In this document: piece by piece, positions 1 to 10,267 of the stretch | Layout: each line of letters opens with the position of its first letter | Numbering within the stretch: the stretch's first letter is position 1 | Source of the DNA: Tritonibacter litoralis | GTDB lineage: Bacteria > Pseudomonadota > Alphaproteobacteria > Rhodobacterales > Rhodobacteraceae | NCBI RefSeq assembly: GCF_009496005.1 | Contig: NZ_WIBF01000010.1 | Coordinates: forward strand, 62,001 to 126,000 | Direction of reading: 5' to 3' | Length of the DNA: 64,000 bases | Made by a program: the position numbers and the translations under genes | The notes under the pieces: generated by a model | Seen by the model: the letters and a program-made list of their open reading frames with translations, nothing else | Told to the model about the DNA's origin: nothing | The model's database searches: none

Positions 1-215
1 GCAGCCTTGCGATGTGATTGACGTTTTACGGCGCTTCTGTGTGAAAACGGCGGGGTGTGATAAGCTTTTCAAATGGTGCGTTAAACGAGATGCCCTTGCA
101 GGATGACCCAATTGCGGGTTAGCCGTTTTCAATACCTTCGCCGGTGAAGGACAAACCGCTCCGCAAATCGCTCTGTGGCTCCAGAGCGATCAGCCACAAC
201 AAAAAGGATGTCGTC

Positions 216-1352
216 ATGATGCGTACCCGCGCCGCCGTTGCACTGGAACCAGGCAAACCGCTGGAGATCATGGAAGTGAACCTAGACGGCCCGAAAAAGG
301 GTGAGGTTCTGGTTGAGATCAAAGCCACAGGGCTGTGCCACACAGATGAATTCACCCGTTCCGGTGATGACCCCGAAGGGATTTTCCCCTGCGTTCTGGG
401 TCACGAAGGGGCTGGTGTTGTATTGGAAGTTGGCGAAGGCGTGACCACGCTGAAACCGGGCGATCACGTGATCCCGCTTTACACGCCCGAATGTGGTAAA
501 TGCCACGCTTGCCGGTCGGGCAAAACCAACCTGTGCACAGCAATCCGTGGCACCCAGGGTCAAGGCTTGATGCCCGATGGAACCACCCGGTTCTCCATGC
601 TGGATGGCACGCCGATCTATCATTACATGGGCTGCTCCACCTTTGCCAACCACACCGTGGTGCCCGAGATTGCCCTGGCCAAGGTGCGCGATGACGCCCC
701 ATTTGATAAGATCTGCTATATCGGTTGTGGCGTCACGACAGGTATCGGCGCAGTGATCAATACCGCCGGTGTGGAACAGGGCGCAACGGCTGCGGTCTTT
801 GGCCTCGGTGGCATCGGTCTGAACGTGATCCAAGGCCTCGAGATGGCCGGAGCCAGCAAGATCATCGGCGTCGACCTGAATGACGACAAAGCCGAGATGG
901 CGCGCAAATTCGGTATGACCGATTTTGTAAACCCGTCCAAACTGGATGGTCAAACCGTGACCGAAGCGATCATTGAACTGACCAAAACCGACGAAGATGC
1001 GTTCGGCGGTGTAGATTACTCCTTTGATGCGACGGGTAATGTGAAGGTTATGCGCGATGCGCTGGAATGTTCGCACCGGGGTTGGGGCGTGTCCGTGATT
1101 ATCGGCGTAGCGCCTGCAGGTGCAGAGATTTCAACGCGTCCCTTCCAGTTGGTGACCGGTCGCGTCTGGAAAGGCACCGCCTTTGGCGGCGCAAAGGGGC
1201 GCACTGACGTGCCAAAATTTGTAGATTGGTACATGGACGGCAAGATCGAGATTGACCCGATGATCACGCACAAGTTGTCGCTGGATGAGATCAACCACGG
1301 TTTCCACCTGATGCACGAAGGGAAATCGATCCGCGCGGTTGTCGAGTTTTAA
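216..1352 (+). CDS. frmA: S-(hydroxymethyl)glutathione dehydrogenase / class III alcohol dehydrogenase
   Basis: Zinc-dependent medium-chain dehydrogenase that oxidises S-hydroxymethylglutathione (formaldehyde plus glutathione) with NAD+ in the cytoplasm. Visible landmarks are the catalytic zinc ligands in GLCHTDEF and GHEGAG and the later Cys in YIGCGVTTG. The four structural-zinc cysteines lie in [17 protein letters not shown] and the nucleotide-binding GLGGIG motif follows. Length of 378 residues matches the class III family. The open frame extends upstream to 144, but the conserved N-terminus and an AAAAGGA ribosome site at about 202-208 favour the ATG at 216 (or the adjacent one at 219). 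It is monocistronic and converges on spoVR across a strong hairpin. It is likely used for formaldehyde from methylated-compound degradation or for S-nitrosoglutathione; that role is inferred. Confidence 0.95.
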   Translation: MMRTRAAVALEPGKPLEIMEVNLDGPKKGEVLVEIKATGLCHTDEFTRSGDDPEGIFPCVLGHEGAGVVLEVGEGVTTLKPGDHVIPLYTPECGKCHACRSGKTNLCTAIRGTQGQGLMPDGTTRFSMLDGTPIYHYMGCSTFANHTVVPEIALAKVRDDAPFDKICYIGCGVTTGIGAVINTAGVEQGATAAVFGLGGIGLNVIQGLEMAGASKIIGVDLNDDKAEMARKFGMTDFVNPSKLDGQTVTEAIIELTKTDEDAFGGVDYSFDATGNVKVMRDALECSHRGWGVSVIIGVAPAGAEISTRPFQLVTGRVWKGTAFGGAKGRTDVPKFVDWYMDGKIEIDPMITHKLSLDEINHGFHLMHEGKSIRAVVEF

Positions 1353-1377
1353 TCGCAACAGCACATACTGAAACGAG

Positions 1378-1407
1378 AACAGCCGCAGGCCATTCCCTGC
1401 GGCTGTT
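1378..1407. terminator. Hairpin terminator between frmA and spoVR
   Basis: Perfect 12-bp inverted repeat (1378-1389 and 1396-1407, AACAGCCGCAGG and its complement) with a 6-base loop. It lies 25 bases after the frmA stop and 20 bases before the spoVR stop. The AA...TT ends make it a plausible bidirectional terminator for two convergent units. Confidence 0.8.
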
Positions 1408-1427
1408 TCATGTTAAACATTGGCAAC

Positions 1428-2942
1428 CTAGGACGAGATTTCCAGCTCTACCGCGTCCAGCGTGACCCCATAGCCCCAGAGCCTGCGCAAATGCAGCAGC
1501 ACCTGCTCTTTGTCCTCTTCGTTCAAGTGAATTCCATCGCGAACTGTATGTGTGAGTTTTAGCTCGCGATCCCCCTTCAAGTCCGCATCTGTAACCTGAA
1601 TATCGGGCTCGATATAGGCGAGGTCATATTGCTTGGCCAAATCGCGGCGAATGGTACGATAACCCGCGCGGTTGTGGATTGTGCTGACCACCAGATTTGG
1701 CTGTGTCGCATCATCGGTCAACGTAAACAGCTTGAACTTGCGGATCAGGTTAGGCGACAGGAATTGCTGGATAAAGCTTTCATCGCGGTAATTCGCCCAG
1801 GCGTCCCGCAACACTTTGCGCCAGTCTGGATCGCCCGCGAAATCCGGGAACCATTCGCGGTCCTCGTCTGTCGGGTTCTGACAGATCCGCTTGATGTCCT
1901 GCATCATTGCAAAGCCCAGCGCATAAGGGTTGAGCCCAGAAAAGCGCGGATCATCAAATTCCGGCTGCAAGACCACATTGGTGTGGCTGTGCATCATCTC
2001 CATCAAGGCACCCTGTGAGATGCGCCCCTGCTCATAGAGCTTGTTGATGATGTAGTAATGAACAAAGGTCGCACAGCCTTCGTTCATGACCTTGGTCTGT
2101 TTCTGCGGATAAAAATACTGTGCCAGAACTCGAACAATCCGCAGAATCTCACATTGCCAGCTTTCCAGCACAGGGCTGTGTTTTTCCAAGAAGTAAAGGA
2201 TATTTTCCTGCGGCATGTTCATCGCTTTGCGACGGCTGCTGTAGGGCTCATCGCGGAGGGTTTCGCGTTTCTCCCGCCCCAAGGTGGAGTCGGTCCAGAT
2301 ATCCAGCAGGGTTTGCGCGCTTTCATATCCATCACGCACCCGCTGCATCGCCTCTTGCTCGGCGGCGGTTGGTTTGGGCGGGCGGCCATATCGAAACACA
2401 CCCTGGCTTTGCAGCGCATGGGCTGCATCCAGAACCTCTTCGACCGCATCCCAGCCGTATCGCTCTTCGCAGGCGGCAATATAGTTCTTGGCAAAGGCCA
2501 GATAGTCCTGAATGCCGTCTGCATCCGTCCATTGCTGGAACAGGTAATTGTTCTTGAAGAAATGGTTATGGCCAAAGGCCGCATGCGCCATCACCAGGGT
2601 CTGCATCGCCATGGTGTTTTCTTCCATATTATAGCTGATGCAAGGGTTGGAATTGATCACAATCTCATAGGCCAGGCCCTGACGGCCTGTCCGATACAGC
2701 GCTTCGTCCCGTGCGAAATGTTTGCCAAAGGACCAGTGGTTGTACATCAAGGGCAGACCAACGCAGGAATAGGCATCCAGCATCTGCTCCGCCGAGATGA
2801 TCTCGATCTGGTTGGGATAAACGTCAAGCCCCAGATCCTCCAGCGCGATCTGTTCGATCGCATCCCGCGCCGTCTCCAACAGTTCAAAGGTCCATTCCGG
2901 ACCGTTGAATAAAAGGCCGGGCGCGTCTTTGTTATCCAGCAT
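1428..2942 (-). CDS. spoVR: SpoVR family protein
   Basis: A 504-residue soluble protein of the SpoVR/YcgB family; biochemical activity is not established in the family. The N-terminal region carries the typical EWTFELL...IEQIALEDLGLDVYPNQIEI stretch and conserved YNHWSFGKHF and HAAFGHNHFF motifs. The latter are His-rich and suggest metal binding (inference). The length fits the family. It is the last gene of the prkA-yeaH-spoVR operon and its ATG overlaps the end of yeaH by 11 bases, with GGGGAGAG upstream as ribosome site. The three-gene set is widely conserved outside spore formers and is linked to stationary phase and stress through the PrkA kinase. Confidence 0.93.
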   Translation of the reverse strand: MLDNKDAPGLLFNGPEWTFELLETARDAIEQIALEDLGLDVYPNQIEIISAEQMLDAYSCVGLPLMYNHWSFGKHFARDEALYRTGRQGLAYEIVINSNPCISYNMEENTMAMQTLVMAHAAFGHNHFFKNNYLFQQWTDADGIQDYLAFAKNYIAACEERYGWDAVEEVLDAAHALQSQGVFRYGRPPKPTAAEQEAMQRVRDGYESAQTLLDIWTDSTLGREKRETLRDEPYSSRRKAMNMPQENILYFLEKHSPVLESWQCEILRIVRVLAQYFYPQKQTKVMNEGCATFVHYYIINKLYEQGRISQGALMEMMHSHTNVVLQPEFDDPRFSGLNPYALGFAMMQDIKRICQNPTDEDREWFPDFAGDPDWRKVLRDAWANYRDESFIQQFLSPNLIRKFKLFTLTDDATQPNLVVSTIHNRAGYRTIRRDLAKQYDLAYIEPDIQVTDADLKGDRELKLTHTVRDGIHLNEEDKEQVLLHLRRLWGYGVTLDAVELEISS

Positions 2943-4266
2943 TCACTCTCCCCTTTGCTTTGGGCATGAAGAACTCGCGGAAAATCGGATAGATATGCGA
3001 CGGGAAAGCCACCCGCTGCATTTCAAAATGCGCCGCCTGCCCTTGCACCTCTCGGTAGTTTTGCCACAGATCTTCGCCTGCGTCGGGGTTCAACAGCAGA
3101 TGATCGGCAGATTCCTCGACGATTTCGACATAGGCATAGAACTGGCAAACTGGTAACAGATGCTCAAGCAGCAGCGATTTGCAGCGCGTTGAGTCATTGC
3201 CAAAATTCTCCCCATCCGAGGCCTGCGCCCCATAGATGTTCCATTCATCTGGTGGGTAACGCTCGTCGATGATCTCTTTCATCTTTTCCAACGCCGTGGA
3301 CACAATGGTGCCGCCGGTTTCGCGGGCATAAAAGAACGTGTCCTCATCCACCTCCTGCGCGTGATGTGTATGTCGGACAAAGACGATCTCTGTGTGTTCA
3401 TAACAGCGTGTCAGGAACAGATGCAGCAGCAGGAAGAAGCGTTTGGCCAAATCCTTCTCCCGCTCCTGCATCGAGCCGGATACATCCATGAGACAGAAAA
3501 CCACCGCCCGCGAATTGCGGATTTTCTCCGGCACATAGGTGTCATAGCGCAGATCCAGCGGATCGATGTAACCCACCACTTTGCGCTTGCGGATCAGCCC
3601 GTCCAGCTTGCGCTTCAGTTCCGCCAGCACCTCTTCCTGGGCAGGGCTGCGCGCTTCGATCTCTTCCAACTCGGCAACTTGTTTCTCCAGCGCCTTCTGG
3701 GTCGATTTGGACGGGCGTTGCAATGCAATCCGCCGCCCAAGCGAATTGCGCATGGTGCGAACAAGGTTCAGATTGTTGGGTGTTCCCGCCGTTGTCAGAC
3801 CCGCACGGCGGGTGCCAATGGTTTCGGTCTCCACCGTTTGTTTTTCAACAAGATCCGGCAGTTCCAGCCCGTCAAACAGGATCTCAAGATATTCATCCCG
3901 TGTCAGGGTAAAGGAAAACTCATCCGAGCCATCCCCATCATCAGACCCTTGCTTGCCGCCCTCCCCGCCGCCTGCGGGGGGACGTTTGATCTGATCGCCA
4001 ACGACATAGTCTTTGTTGCCCGGCAACACATGCCGCCGGTGCCCCCCTTTGCCGTCGTGAAAGAACCGCGGTTCTTTCAGACCTTTTGAGGGGATCGTGA
4101 TCTTTTCGCCCGATGCTTGATCCGCCGACCCGTCCTGGATCGTCTTATCCCGCACTGAACGGTCGACACGCTCTTTGATATTCTCCCGTGCGCGGCGCAA
4201 GAACCTTTGGCGATTGCCAAGGCTCTTGCCCTTGGGATTGGCGCGCCTGTCAATGAATTGGTGCAT
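2932..4266 (-). CDS. yeaH: YeaH/YhbH family protein (DUF444), von Willebrand A-like
   Basis: A 444-residue member of the DUF444 family. The start matches the family's usual beginning (IDRRxNPKGKSLGNRQRFLRR) and has a GAGGG ribosome site. Residues about 90-118 form a Gly/Asp-rich low-complexity linker. A DVSGSM motif at about 261-266 is the metal-ion-dependent adhesion site of a von Willebrand A fold, so the protein may bind a partner through a metal ion. It is the middle gene of the operon: 15 bases after prkA and overlapping spoVR. The family works with the PrkA kinase in nutrient and stress signalling in enterics; a role here is extrapolated. Confidence 0.93.
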   Translation of the reverse strand: MHQFIDRRANPKGKSLGNRQRFLRRARENIKERVDRSVRDKTIQDGSADQASGEKITIPSKGLKEPRFFHDGKGGHRRHVLPGNKDYVVGDQIKRPPAGGGEGGKQGSDDGDGSDEFSFTLTRDEYLEILFDGLELPDLVEKQTVETETIGTRRAGLTTAGTPNNLNLVRTMRNSLGRRIALQRPSKSTQKALEKQVAELEEIEARSPAQEEVLAELKRKLDGLIRKRKVVGYIDPLDLRYDTYVPEKIRNSRAVVFCLMDVSGSMQEREKDLAKRFFLLLHLFLTRCYEHTEIVFVRHTHHAQEVDEDTFFYARETGGTIVSTALEKMKEIIDERYPPDEWNIYGAQASDGENFGNDSTRCKSLLLEHLLPVCQFYAYVEIVEESADHLLLNPDAGEDLWQNYREVQGQAAHFEMQRVAFPSHIYPIFREFFMPKAKGRVNAG

Positions 4267-4281
4267 TAAGTGCCCTCGCCG

Positions 4282-6216
4282 TTAACCCGCTTTGTTCACA
4301 CGCATGTACCACTCCACCAGGCGCCGGACTTGCCGCGACGTGTAGCCATGGTTTTGCATCCGATCGACGAACTCTTGGTGTTTGCCTTCGGTCTTGCTGT
4401 CTTTCTTGCTCCCGAATGAGATCACCGGCAGCAATTCTTCCACTTGGCTGAACATGTGCTTCTCGATCACGTCACGCAGCTTTTCATAAGAATTCCAAGC
4501 CGGGTTTGATCCCGTATTGGCCCGATGACGCAGCGCGAATTTCACCACTTCGTTGCGGAAGTCCTTGGGATTGGCGATGCCGCAGGGCTTTTCAATCTTG
4601 GAAAGCTCTGCATCCAGGATTTCCCGATCATAAAGCTGTCCAGTATCGGGATCCTTATAGTCCTGCTCTTCAATCCAGGCGTCCGCATAAGAGATGTAGC
4701 GGTCAAAAACGTTCTGACCATATTCAGTGTAGCTTTCGAGATAGGCTTTCTGGATCTCGTTGCCGATAAACTCCTCATAGCGCGGCGCAAGCTCTGTCTT
4801 GATAAACTCCAGATACTTGGCCTCGGTCTCGGTTGGGAACTGCTCCCGTTTGATCATCTGCTCCAGCACATACATCAGATGCACCGGATCCGCGGCGACC
4901 TCTTCGGTGTCAAAGTTGAAGACTGACGACAGCACTTTGAAGGCAAACCGGGTTGAAACCCCATCCATGCCCTCGTCCACACCCGCGCGGTCTTGGTATT
5001 CCTGCACGGTTTTGGCTTTGGGATCCGTGTCTTTCAGGCTTTCACCATCATAGACGCGCATCTTGGAGTAGAGGTTCGAGTTCTCATGCGGCTTCAGACG
5101 CGTCAGAACCGAGAAGCGGCTGAGGATTTTCAGCGTTTCCGGTGCACAGGGCGCATCTTTCAGCTCGCTGTATTCGATCAGCTTTTCATAGATCTGCGTT
5201 TCATCCGAGACGCGCAGACAATACGGCACTTTCACAATCGACACCCGATCGATAAAAGCCTCATTGTTCTTGTTGTTTTTGAAAGTCTGCCACTCGCTCT
5301 CGTTTGAGTGGGCCAGGATCAGACCATTGAACGGAATAGCGCCAAAGCTTTCGGTCCCCATATAATTGCCCTCCTGCGTTGCCGTCAGCAACGGGTGGAG
5401 CATCTTGATGGGCGCTTTGAACATTTCGACAAATTCCAAAACACCTTGGGTGGCGCGGTTCAGCCCGCCCGAGAAGGAATAGGCGTCCGGATTGTCCTGG
5501 CTGAAATGCTCCAACTGACGAATGTCGACCTTACCAACCAAAGTAGAGATATCCTGGTTGTTTTCGTCACCTGGTTCGACCTTGGCAACGCAGATACGGC
5601 GCAGGCGGGAGGGATGCAGGCGCACGACGGTAAACTTGTTGATATCGCCTTCGAATTCATCCAGGCGCTGGACTGCCCAAGGCGACATGAGCCCTGGCAA
5701 ACGGTGCTGGGCAATCCCAAATTCTTTTTCCAGGATCTTGCCCATTTTTATTGGGTCAAACAGCCCCAGCGGGCTTTCGAAAATCGGCGAAATCTGATCG
5801 CCAGCTTTCAGCACATAAATCGGTTGGTCTTCGACCAGTCGCTTGAGACGTTCCGCCAACGAGGACTTGCCGCCCCCCACTGGTCCAAGCAGATACAGGA
5901 TCTGTTTACGTTCTTCCAAGCCTTGGGCGGCATGGCGGAAATAGCCCACGATCCGTTCGATCGTGTCCTCCATCCCATAGAAATCTTCGAAGGCCTTGTA
6001 ACGCTTGATCGTTCGGTTTTGGAAAATCGGCCCTAATCGCGCGTCTTTTGACGTGTCGACAAGCTCCTCCTCTCCGATTGCCTTAAGCATTCGTTCTGCC
6101 ACATTGGCATAAACGCTTGGGTCGTCCCGACAGGCCAAAAGATAATCCTGCAAGGACATCTCCTGCTCTTTGGTTTGCCCATACTGCTCAGCAAAAATTT
6201 CGGCGATATTCGTCAT
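4282..6216 (-). CDS. prkA: PrkA family serine protein kinase
   Basis: A 644-residue PrkA protein, the normal length. The N-terminal AAA-type nucleotide-binding module has its Walker A motif GPVGGGKSS at residues 111-119. The C-terminal PrkA kinase-like domain follows. It is the first gene of prkA-yeaH-spoVR, preceded by a good AGGAGG ribosome site, and has a 721-base gene-free region upstream. The family has been described both as a Ser kinase and, more recently, as having ATP-dependent protease-like activity, so the precise reaction is open. It most likely responds to starvation or stationary phase. Confidence 0.95.
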   Translation of the reverse strand: MTNIAEIFAEQYGQTKEQEMSLQDYLLACRDDPSVYANVAERMLKAIGEEELVDTSKDARLGPIFQNRTIKRYKAFEDFYGMEDTIERIVGYFRHAAQGLEERKQILYLLGPVGGGKSSLAERLKRLVEDQPIYVLKAGDQISPIFESPLGLFDPIKMGKILEKEFGIAQHRLPGLMSPWAVQRLDEFEGDINKFTVVRLHPSRLRRICVAKVEPGDENNQDISTLVGKVDIRQLEHFSQDNPDAYSFSGGLNRATQGVLEFVEMFKAPIKMLHPLLTATQEGNYMGTESFGAIPFNGLILAHSNESEWQTFKNNKNNEAFIDRVSIVKVPYCLRVSDETQIYEKLIEYSELKDAPCAPETLKILSRFSVLTRLKPHENSNLYSKMRVYDGESLKDTDPKAKTVQEYQDRAGVDEGMDGVSTRFAFKVLSSVFNFDTEEVAADPVHLMYVLEQMIKREQFPTETEAKYLEFIKTELAPRYEEFIGNEIQKAYLESYTEYGQNVFDRYISYADAWIEEQDYKDPDTGQLYDREILDAELSKIEKPCGIANPKDFRNEVVKFALRHRANTGSNPAWNSYEKLRDVIEKHMFSQVEELLPVISFGSKKDSKTEGKHQEFVDRMQNHGYTSRQVRRLVEWYMRVNKAG

Positions 6217-6937
6217 ATGATCGAGCCTCCTGATCTAATTTTGCGCCCGTTCCTCCTGGGATACTGCTCACACACAGACAGAGCCTCCCTACACGTGGGC
6301 CAAAGTCTGTCCGCATCGTTCTCGAATTCTGAGTTCTGCTCGTCACCGCGGGCAGTCGCACGCGTTCCCGCCTCTCGCCTCTAAAGGGCGATGAATGGCC
6401 GGGAACCTGTCTCCGCGGCGGCGTCTGTTTGAATACCAGACTACTATATTCGTCTACTTCACGCTATCCGTAACTCGTGAATTTTCGACTAATTGCCACA
6501 AACTTTTAACAAACATCCGTTCACAAGCCAGAGATTTGGGCACCTGCAGCACGCCCATCGCATACTGGTTGGCAAAGGTTTTTCGGCAGCTGCGCACCCT
6601 TGTTGCGCAACCCCATCCTTAGGAACAGGATGTCACGATTGGGTTTAGAACTGCAGGAAATTCTTTATCAAAGGTTAACGGACTGTGACTTACCCACAAC
6701 ATTCTGATTGAGTAGGGCCAGTCCACCCAGTGATTGCGGCACATTGGCCACAATTGTTCAAGATTAACCAAACCGCATCCCCCTGCGACACTAGACAAAT
6801 CAGCCAATCCCGCCGCATTATGATCACAAATCGGCCACCATAAGGCCATGAGGCAGTTAGGCATAAATCAGGCATCCTCCGATTTCGGCGGCAATTCAGC
6901 TGTGCGGAGATGCCATATTAAGAACGAGCGGTAAAAC
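6217..6937. other. Long gene-free region between prkA and the adhesin operon
   Basis: This 721-base stretch separates two divergent operons and must hold both promoters. No reading frame in it has a convincing start and composition. I see a short inverted repeat (CATCCT...AGGATG, near 6613-6632) and AT-richer segments towards both ends. There is no recognisable RNA gene. The length leaves room for regulatory input to the secreted adhesin. Confidence 0.6.
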
Positions 6938-9900
6938 ATGAGTACCATTGCATTTATTACCCGAGACCAGGCGGGAACCAAACAGCACGGCGAATTTGCC
7001 GAGGCGAACTCTGTTTTGGATGCGACCTCCGCCAAAGATATTTCCTTGAACCTGTCTACAGCAGACGTCCAAGGATACAGCAGGGTCGGAAATGACTTGC
7101 AGATTCTGACCATGGACGGTCAGATACTCGTTCTGGACAATTACTTTGCGACAGGGCTGACAGGGGAAAAGAACCTGTTCCTGAGCGACAATGGCGAATT
7201 TATCGAAGTTGTCATTGATGCCAGCCCCGAAGGCGCCTTGTACCCAACCTACGAGCCCCTCGACGTATCCGGCAAATGGAGCGCTTATGATGAGCTGGTG
7301 TTCCTTGAACTGGACCGTGTGGAGCCGGTGATTGCACCGCTTGTGGCAGCACCTGCATTGGGTGGGCTGGGGGCTGCTGCCGCGGCCGCTGGCATTGTTG
7401 GTGCCGGTGCCCTGGCCGCAGGTGGAGACGACGACGAAGCGGGCGACGGTGACGGAACCGGCGGCGGAGCAGGTGATGGCGGCGACGACACAGGCGACGA
7501 CGATGACACAGGCGATGTCGGAGACGACGGTGGCGACGGAGATGGCGATGACGACGGCGGTGACTCCTCGGATGATGGCGACTCAGGCTCAGTAACGCCC
7601 ACAGTCGACAATCCTGACGCCTCCTATGATGTTGCAGGCGACACGACCGACCCGGTCACGATTTCAGGAACCGGTGCGCCCGGCTCAACCGTGGATGTCA
7701 CAATTGGCACCGCCACGCAGACTGTAACCGTCAACGACGACGGCATCTGGAGCGCGCCGTTTGACCCAGCTGATCTGCCCGCAGACGGCAATTATGACGT
7801 CGAAGTTCACGTAGAAGACCCAGATGGTGAAACCTTTGACCTTGATGGTCCAACGTTAAACATTGACACCACGCCGCCGCCGATCGCTATCACCGAAGGC
7901 ACGCAATCGGTGGGCGAAATTGTCAACGCCAACGAACAGGCAGACGGTCCGGTGATCTCGGGCGAAGGCGAAGTTGGCGCTTCCATCTCTGTTGAGATTG
8001 ACGGCACCACACATACGACAACCGTCGGTGAAGATGGAACTTGGTCCGTCACTTTTTCCGAAACCGAAATAGCGACTGGCGAGTACACCACCACCGTCAC
8101 GGTGACCAGCGCGGACGCCTTTGGCAATACGACGGTTGTAACCGATGTTCTGGAAGTGGACACAATTGCGCCCGCCATTGGTGTGGATACGGTTGAAGGC
8201 GATGATTTGGTCAATGCCGCCGAAGCGGCGGATGGCGTAACCCTGTCTGGAACCGGCGAAGCGGGTGCAGCCATCTCGGTGGAATTCATGGGCGAGACCG
8301 CCACCACCACCGTTGGCGCAGACGGAACATGGGCGGTTGCCTATGACGCCGCCTTGATCGCCGGTGGTGAATATGATGCAACCGCGACGGTCACCAGCAC
8401 TGATGCGGCAGGCAACAGCTCCACAACCAGCCATACCGTAGAAATCGACACCGTCGCACCGACGGCAACCATCAATACGGTTGAAGGCGATGATGTCGTG
8501 AATGCCGCCGAAGCGGCAGATGGCGTAACCCTGTCCGGAACCGGCGAAGCGGGTGCAGCCATCTCGGTAGAATTCATGGGCGAGACCGCCACCACCACCG
8601 TTGGCGCAGACGGAACATGGGCGGTTGCCTATGACGCCGCCTTGATCGCCGGTGGTGAATATGATGCAACCGCGACGGTCACCAGCACTGATGCGGCAGG
8701 CAACAGCTCCACAACCAGCCATACCGTAGAAATTGACACCGTCGCACCCACGACAACCATCAATACGGTTGAAGGCGATGATTTCGTCAATGCCGCCGAA
8801 GCGGCGGATGGCGTAACCCTCTCTGGGACTGGTGAAGCTGGTGCGGCCATCTCAGTGGAATTCATGGGGGAAATTGCGACCACGACGGTTGGAGATGATG
8901 GCAGCTGGTCGGTTGCCTATGATGCCGCTGTTATTACGGCCGGCGAATACGACACGACCTTTACGGTGACCAGCACCGACGCCGCTGGCAACAGCTCAAC
9001 CAGCGATCATACGGTTACGATTGATACCGTCGCGCCGACCGCAACCATCGATACGGTTGAAACGGACGATGTGGTCAATGCTGCAGAAGCATCAGACGGC
9101 GTGACATTGTCCGGCTCTGGTGAAGCTGGATCTACTGTTGAGGTCACATTCCTTGGCTCCACCCGGACGACCACAGTTGCCGGTGATGGCAGCTGGTCGC
9201 TGGATTATGACGCAAGCGACGTTCCAGCGGGCGAGAGCAGCCAGACTGCGTCCGTCACGTTGACCGATGCCGCAGGCAACGTAGGCCCAACCGTTACCCA
9301 CACCGTTGAGGTCGACACATTGGTCGATCCCCTGACGTCGGACGCGCTGCAAACTGCGGACGATATTATCAACCAGTCCGAACGCGCCGCTGGCGTCACT
9401 CTCACAGGCACAGTCGAGCCGGGTTCAAGTGTGACTGTCACCATCAACTCGGTCACCCGGTCCGCCACCGTGGACGCAAGCGGCAATTGGACCGTGGACT
9501 TTGACGCGGCGGACCTGCCCGAAGGCACCTACAGCGAGACCGCGACAATCACCGCGACCGATGCTGCAGGGAACACCGCCAGCATTTCCGAGACCTTCGC
9601 TGTCGACACCTATGGCGCGTCTGAGTATCACGGCTTGGAAACAAACTCTGGTGATATCGAACAGCTGATTTTTGAAGACGAAATCACCGATATGGCCGTC
9701 AGCACAGTGGCCGACGACGGCACCGTAACCGCAATCAGCGGCGTCAGCCGGACAGACACTGCGACGGACCCGTTTGACCCCTCAATCGTGACGACCGAGA
9801 CCTCGTTCTTCCTTGCGGATCCAACCCAAGTGCCAGATGGCTCCCGGCTGGTCATCACCGGGACGGACACCTCAGGGAACACTGCCGACACGCTGTTGAT

Positions 9901-10204
9901 CCTCGAAGACAATGTGAGCGGCAATGTCCTGGATAACGCAGGTCTCAGCGGGTTCAATGTCGAGATCCTGGCCCTGGATGAAAGCGCAGCCGCAGATATC
10001 GTCATCACAGAAGACGATATCAAAGCGTTGTCATCCAATACAGATACGCTTGTGGTACATGGCGGCACTGACGACACAATCACGGTAACGGGCGTCACCG
10101 CCTCTGAGACGCGTACAATCGATGGTGAGAGCTTCAACGTCTACACCGTCGGAACCGATGGCACCACGCTGATCGTCGAAGAAGACGTCAACGTCATCAT
10201 CTAA
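6938..10204 (+). CDS. Large secreted adhesin with tandem bacterial Ig-like repeats (BapA-type N-terminus)
   Basis: A 1088-residue acidic surface protein. Residues 1-130 resemble the BapA prefix domain found at the start of type I-secreted adhesins. Residues about 132-162 are an Ala/Gly hydrophobic segment and about 163-225 a Gly/Asp/Glu-rich linker. About 226-889 holds seven Ig-like modules of roughly 96 residues, each ending in a DTVAPT-like boundary and containing ADAAGN-type turns. The C-terminal 200 residues form a distinct domain ending in hydrophobic residues, as expected for a type I secretion signal. There is no N-terminal Sec signal and no RTX nonapeptide. It is immediately followed by TolC-, ABC- and HlyD-type genes, which presumably export it. 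A role in attachment or biofilm is inferred. Confidence 0.85.
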   Translation: MSTIAFITRDQAGTKQHGEFAEANSVLDATSAKDISLNLSTADVQGYSRVGNDLQILTMDGQILVLDNYFATGLTGEKNLFLSDNGEFIEVVIDASPEGALYPTYEPLDVSGKWSAYDELVFLELDRVEPVIAPLVAAPALGGLGAAAAAAGIVGAGALAAGGDDDEAGDGDGTGGGAGDGGDDTGDDDDTGDVGDDGGDGDGDDDGGDSSDDGDSGSVTPTVDNPDASYDVAGDTTDPVTISGTGAPGSTVDVTIGTATQTVTVNDDGIWSAPFDPADLPADGNYDVEVHVEDPDGETFDLDGPTLNIDTTPPPIAITEGTQSVGEIVNANEQADGPVISGEGEVGASISVEIDGTTHTTTVGEDGTWSVTFSETEIATGEYTTTVTVTSADAFGNTTVVTDVLEVDTIAPAIGVDTVEGDDLVNAAEAADGVTLSGTGEAGAAISVEFMGETATTTVGADGTWAVAYDAALIAGGEYDATATVTSTDAAGNSSTTSHTVEIDTVAPTATINTVEGDDVVNAAEAADGVTLSGTGEAGAAISVEFMGETATTTVGADGTWAVAYDAALIAGGEYDATATVTSTDAAGNSSTTSHTVEIDTVAPTTTINTVEGDDFVNAAEAADGVTLSGTGEAGAAISVEFMGEIATTTVGDDGSWSVAYDAAVITAGEYDTTFTVTSTDAAGNSSTSDHTVTIDTVAPTATIDTVETDDVVNAAEASDGVTLSGSGEAGSTVEVTFLGSTRTTTVAGDGSWSLDYDASDVPAGESSQTASVTLTDAAGNVGPTVTHTVEVDTLVDPLTSDALQTADDIINQSERAAGVTLTGTVEPGSSVTVTINSVTRSATVDASGNWTVDFDAADLPEGTYSETATITATDAAGNTASISETFAVDTYGASEYHGLETNSGDIEQLIFEDEITDMAVSTVADDGTVTAISGVSRTDTATDPFDPSIVTTETSFFLADPTQVPDGSRLVITGTDTSGNTADTLLILEDNVSGNVLDNAGLSGFNVEILALDESAAADIVITEDDIKALSSNTDTLVVHGGTDDTITVTGVTASETRTIDGESFNVYTVGTDGTTLIVEEDVNVII
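8234..9097 (+). repeat. Tandem 288-bp repeats inside the adhesin gene
   Basis: The phrase beginning GGCGTAACC recurs at 8234, 8522 and 8810, and in diverged form at 9098, exactly 288 bases (96 codons) apart. The first two units are almost identical at the DNA level, differing by scattered single bases. The third is similar only in its first part, and the fourth is recognisable mainly as protein. This gradient suggests recent duplication or gene conversion within the Ig-repeat array. Confidence 0.95.
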
Positions 10205-10267
10205 TCGCTTGGTCTGCGGCAGATCGGCTGTGGCAGACCCAACAACTATAATGGCGGCGGGGGCAGA

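Noticed and set aside
2-106. Open 35-codon frame at the left edge that could be the end of a gene
   Set aside because: It is not recognisable, Cys/Lys-rich and too short to judge without the flanking sequence.
144-215. 24-codon N-terminal extension of the formaldehyde dehydrogenase
   Set aside because: The family starts at the RTRAAV segment, and the ribosome site is placed for ATG 216.
7856-8722. 288-codon open frame antisense to the adhesin
   Set aside because: It lies opposite the repeat array and its length comes from the stop-poor complement of repeated codons. Composition is Cys/Gly-rich and periodic, with no ribosome site.
8234-9097. Regular repeats considered as a CRISPR array
   Set aside because: The period is 288 bases, units are coding and in frame, and there are no short direct repeats with unique spacers.
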